DNA from: Clostridia bacterium
Lineage (GTDB): Bacteria > Bacillota > Clostridia > DUPQ01
Length of the DNA: 16,109 bases
Assembly: GCA_030592355.1 (NCBI GenBank)
Contig: JAUVJE010000027.1
Coordinates: forward strand, 1-16,109
Reading direction: 5' to 3'
Shown in pieces: positions 15,306-16,109 of this stretch. Every line of letters starts with the position of its first letter. Position 1 is the stretch's first letter. Position numbers and translations under genes: made by a program. Under the pieces are notes generated by a model. It made no database searches. It was not told the DNA's origin and saw only the letters and a list, made by a program, of their open reading frames with translations.

Positions 15306-16109
15306 ATGGATATCAGCAACAGGATTGAAATGTTCGTTGATAAATTTTTAATTGATTCAATGGGCAACTGCAGTATGAAGCTGTTCAAACCCATCAGAAA
15401 AGAAAAAGTCATGGAATTCAATATGCCCTGGGAATCTGAGACATCATGTTACTTAACCATCCTGAATGACAACGGTATCATCCGGCTCTATTACCGGGGA
15501 ATCACCGAACACGCGGATGGGGTCCACAATGCAGTGACATGTTATGCGTACAGTACCGACGGTATCAATTTTAACCGGCCCGAACTGGGTATTCACGCGT
15601 TCAACGGCAGCAAGGCCAACAATATAATCCTGGCGCACGCTCCCGAGTGTCATAATTTCTCGCCATTCATTGATACTAAACCGGGTGTTCCGGGTGACGA
15701 AAGATACAAGGCAGTCGGCGGGCATGAGCGCACAGGCATTAACAAGGGAAAACTTTACGGCTTGAAATCAGGAGACGGAATACACTGGGAACGGATAAGC
15801 GATACTCCGATACTTACCGACGGGATGTTTGACTCCCAAAATGTTGTTTTTTACGATGGGAATATTGGAAAATACAGATGTTATGCCAGATATTTTGAAA
15901 ACTCACATCTTGATAACCCTGAACCATATCAGGGTGTACGTGCCATAAAAAGCTTTGTGTCGAGTGATTTCATCAACTGGGAACCAGCAGTCAGCAACAG
16001 CTATGACGTACCGTACATTGAAGAATTCTATACCAATGCAACCGTGCAATGCCCCGGGGCGGAGCATTTTTATTTCTCTTTCCCAAAACGCTACATATCA
16101 GATAGGAAC
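15306..16109 (+). CDS. Beta-propeller glycoside hydrolase-like protein (5' part, cut by window end)
   Basis: The frame opens at ATG 15306, 9 nt after AGGGGG (15291-15296), and remains open for 268 codons to the window edge, so the protein is longer. It begins DISNRIEMFVDKFLID and contains repeated blade-like elements ending in an aromatic residue: YSTDGINF (82-89), LKSGDGIHW (153-161) and VSSDFINW (218-225). The pattern FDSQNVVFYD (175-184) between them resembles proteins annotated as family 43/32-like glycoside hydrolases with a five-bladed propeller. It probably acts on a sugar or polysaccharide, but catalytic residues cannot be assigned from this fragment. No signal peptide is visible, so it would be cytoplasmic as far as seen. 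It is transcribed divergently from the DUF2752 gene, with 84 bp between the two starts. Confidence 0.72.
   Translation, partial: MDISNRIEMFVDKFLIDSMGNCSMKLFKPIRKEKVMEFNMPWESETSCYLTILNDNGIIRLYYRGITEHADGVHNAVTCYAYSTDGINFNRPELGIHAFNGSKANNIILAHAPECHNFSPFIDTKPGVPGDERYKAVGGHERTGINKGKLYGLKSGDGIHWERISDTPILTDGMFDSQNVVFYDGNIGKYRCYARYFENSHLDNPEPYQGVRAIKSFVSSDFINWEPAVSNSYDVPYIEEFYTNATVQCPGAEHFYFSFPKRYISDRN

Noticed and set aside
1..16109. CRISPR array, tRNA/rRNA genes, insertion sequences or prophage genes
   Set aside because: None was recognised by eye: no regularly spaced repeats, cloverleaf sequences, transposase or phage proteins are present.

Overview
The window looks like a chromosomal segment from an anaerobic Gram-positive Clostridia member (Bacillota). 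The evidence is AT-rich DNA, AAGGAGG-type ribosome binding sites, consensus sigma-A promoters, frequent GTG/TTG starts, a ferredoxin-type aldo/keto reductase, a DUF5702/TadE-like gene set and a divergent second type IIA topoisomerase pair. I cannot name the species. No transposase, phage gene, tRNA, rRNA or CRISPR array was seen.

Left part (1-4031, + strand): a consensus promoter drives a 24-codon leader peptide. It is followed by two mutually exclusive RNA hairpins, the second a Rho-independent terminator, and then by two genes for a heterodimeric ABC multidrug exporter of the BmrC/BmrD type. The layout matches ribosome-mediated transcription attenuation, in which stalling of ribosomes by translation-inhibiting drugs turns on the pump. 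A terminator at 3991-4031 closes the unit and faces the convergent genes to its right.

Middle part (4050-9742, - strand): a ParE/GyrB-like and a ParC/GyrA-like gene lie 12 bp apart behind a strong promoter (TTGAAC-17-TATAAT). Both proteins are complete but diverge at several normally invariant motifs; the A subunit has Gln where the quinolone-binding Ser normally sits and has no GyrA box. Downstream, with its own possible promoter, is an aldo/keto reductase carrying a C-terminal 2x[4Fe-4S] domain.

Right part (9743-15221, - strand): in order of transcription, a DUF2752 membrane protein, a DUF4190-like small membrane protein and a B12-binding radical SAM/DUF4080 protein are tightly packed. After a 107-bp gap come three overlapping genes for TadE/TadG-like pseudopilins (68, 681 and 273 aa). 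No Tad ATPase, platform protein or prepilin peptidase is present, so these proteins must work with machinery encoded elsewhere or do something else.

Right edge (15306-16109, + strand): the 5' part of a beta-propeller protein resembling family 43/32 glycoside hydrolases begins divergently and runs off the end of the window.

The most interesting item is the compact leader-peptide attenuator at 32-230, followed by the unusual topoisomerase pair and the orphan pseudopilin triad.
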